From contig CAYXVB010000043.1 of NCBI GenBank assembly GCA_964467785.1, forward strand, positions 1 through 24,183: a stretch of 24,183 bases of DNA, given 5' to 3'. A model generated the notes under the pieces. The model saw only the letters and a list, made by a program, of their open reading frames with translations. It searched no databases and was not told where the DNA came from. The position numbers and the translations under genes were made by a program. Source of the stretch: CAYXVB01 sp964467785 (lineage in GTDB: Bacteria > Bdellovibrionota > UBA1018). Shown in pieces: positions 23,847 to 24,183 of this stretch; position 1 is the stretch's first letter, and each line of letters starts with the position of its first letter.

Positions 23847-24183
23847 ATGAGGACAAGAAGGCTTTCGAAGCGCTCAGAGATGCCGCAAATCCAGAGATGG
23901 ATTGCAATAGTCTTAATTGCCTCGACGCTTGGCTCAGTGGCGTCTCCCGCCGCATCCGCCGCCGAGTCTTCGTGCGCGGCAGACTTCTCCGAACTGACCT
24001 CAATCGATGCACTCAAAGCAATCGAAGCGTTGGCAAGTCCCAACGCGGGCAACCTGGATCGTCATAGGCTTTCCTCTCTTCTTTATCAGTCCAAAGACAA
24101 ACAGGGTGTCTTGGAAGCTTTTGAGAAAAGGCTTCTTCCCAAGCTGTCCACTGAGAACGATCCGGGGGTGCTTCTCAGTTACG
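23847..24183 (+). CDS. Exported protein of unknown function, 3'-truncated by the window edge
   Basis: An open frame of 112 codons runs from ATG 23847 to the last base without a stop, so the gene continues past the window. The N-terminus is basic (MRTRRLSKRSEM) followed by a hydrophobic core (WIAIVLIASTLGSVA) and an Ala-rich cleavage region (PAASAA), a good Sec signal peptide. The mature part begins ESSCAADFSELTSIDALKAIEALAS and then becomes helical and charged (QSKDKQGVLEAFEKRLLPKLSTEN). ATG 23880 is an alternative start that keeps the signal peptide. Neither start has a strong ribosome site. It is divergent from the small exported protein at 23371-23700. Family unknown. Confidence 0.6.
   Translation, partial: MRTRRLSKRSEMPQIQRWIAIVLIASTLGSVASPAASAAESSCAADFSELTSIDALKAIEALASPNAGNLDRHRLSSLLYQSKDKQGVLEAFEKRLLPKLSTENDPGVLLSY

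Noticed and set aside
1..24183. CRISPR array, insertion sequence, prophage or defence island
   Set aside because: No regularly spaced repeats, transposase, integrase, phage structural genes or known defence domains were seen on either strand.

Overview
The window is about 24 kb of GC-rich (roughly 60% by eye) chromosomal DNA from a Gram-negative bacterium. The gene content (tgt-yajC-secD-secF-recJ run, accA-gmk-rel run, many secreted or lipid-anchored proteins, an FHA-fused sigma-54 activator, a FliL-like protein) resembles Bdellovibrionota or related former Deltaproteobacteria. That placement is inference from gene order and style, not from a search.

Layout from left to right. (1) 1-1147: two uncharacterised overlapping + strand genes; the first probably begins before the window. 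(2) 1210-3777 (-): a large lipoprotein metalloprotease of the met-zincin type, divergent from (3) 3956-4669 (+): a glyoxalase II-like metallo-beta-lactamase-fold hydrolase. (4) 4844-11133 (+): tgt, yajC, secD, secF, recJ, closely packed and probably co-transcribed; tRNA modification, Sec membrane-protein translocation and recombination repair. A strong hairpin lies between yajC and secD. (5) 11163-13718 (+): near-consensus promoter, an exported subtilisin-family protease with a C-terminal beta-sandwich domain, and a translationally coupled membrane-anchored coiled-coil protein. (6) 13784-14206 (+): exported protein with two tandem cysteine-rich repeats. (7) 18286-14239 (-): accA-gmk-rel operon behind an extended -10 promoter: fatty-acid synthesis, GMP phosphorylation and (p)ppGpp control. 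AccA carries an unusual low-complexity insertion near its C-terminus. (8) 18301-19602: divergent pair of a BamE-like lipoprotein (-) and a FliL-family protein (+) whose upstream region holds an exact GCCGATAA sigma-28-type -10 element. (9) 20973-19624 (-): FHA/AAA+/Fis sigma-54 activator. (10) 21152-23116 (+): GTPase EngB (YsxC/YihA), a 73-residue membrane protein, and a serine (S66) LD-carboxypeptidase. (11) 23148-23276: tRNA-Leu(CAA) followed by a textbook terminator. (12) 23277-24183: lower-GC DNA with a small exported protein (-) and the 5' part of another exported protein (+) that runs off the right edge.

Most genes are housekeeping and confidently recognised. No CRISPR array, insertion sequence, phage module or recognisable defence system was seen. 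The less ordinary parts are the AccA insertion, the coupled protease/coiled-coil pair, the cysteine-rich repeat protein, the regulatory signals around the FliL-like gene, and the composition change after the tRNA. No intergenic stretch exceeds about 210 bases.
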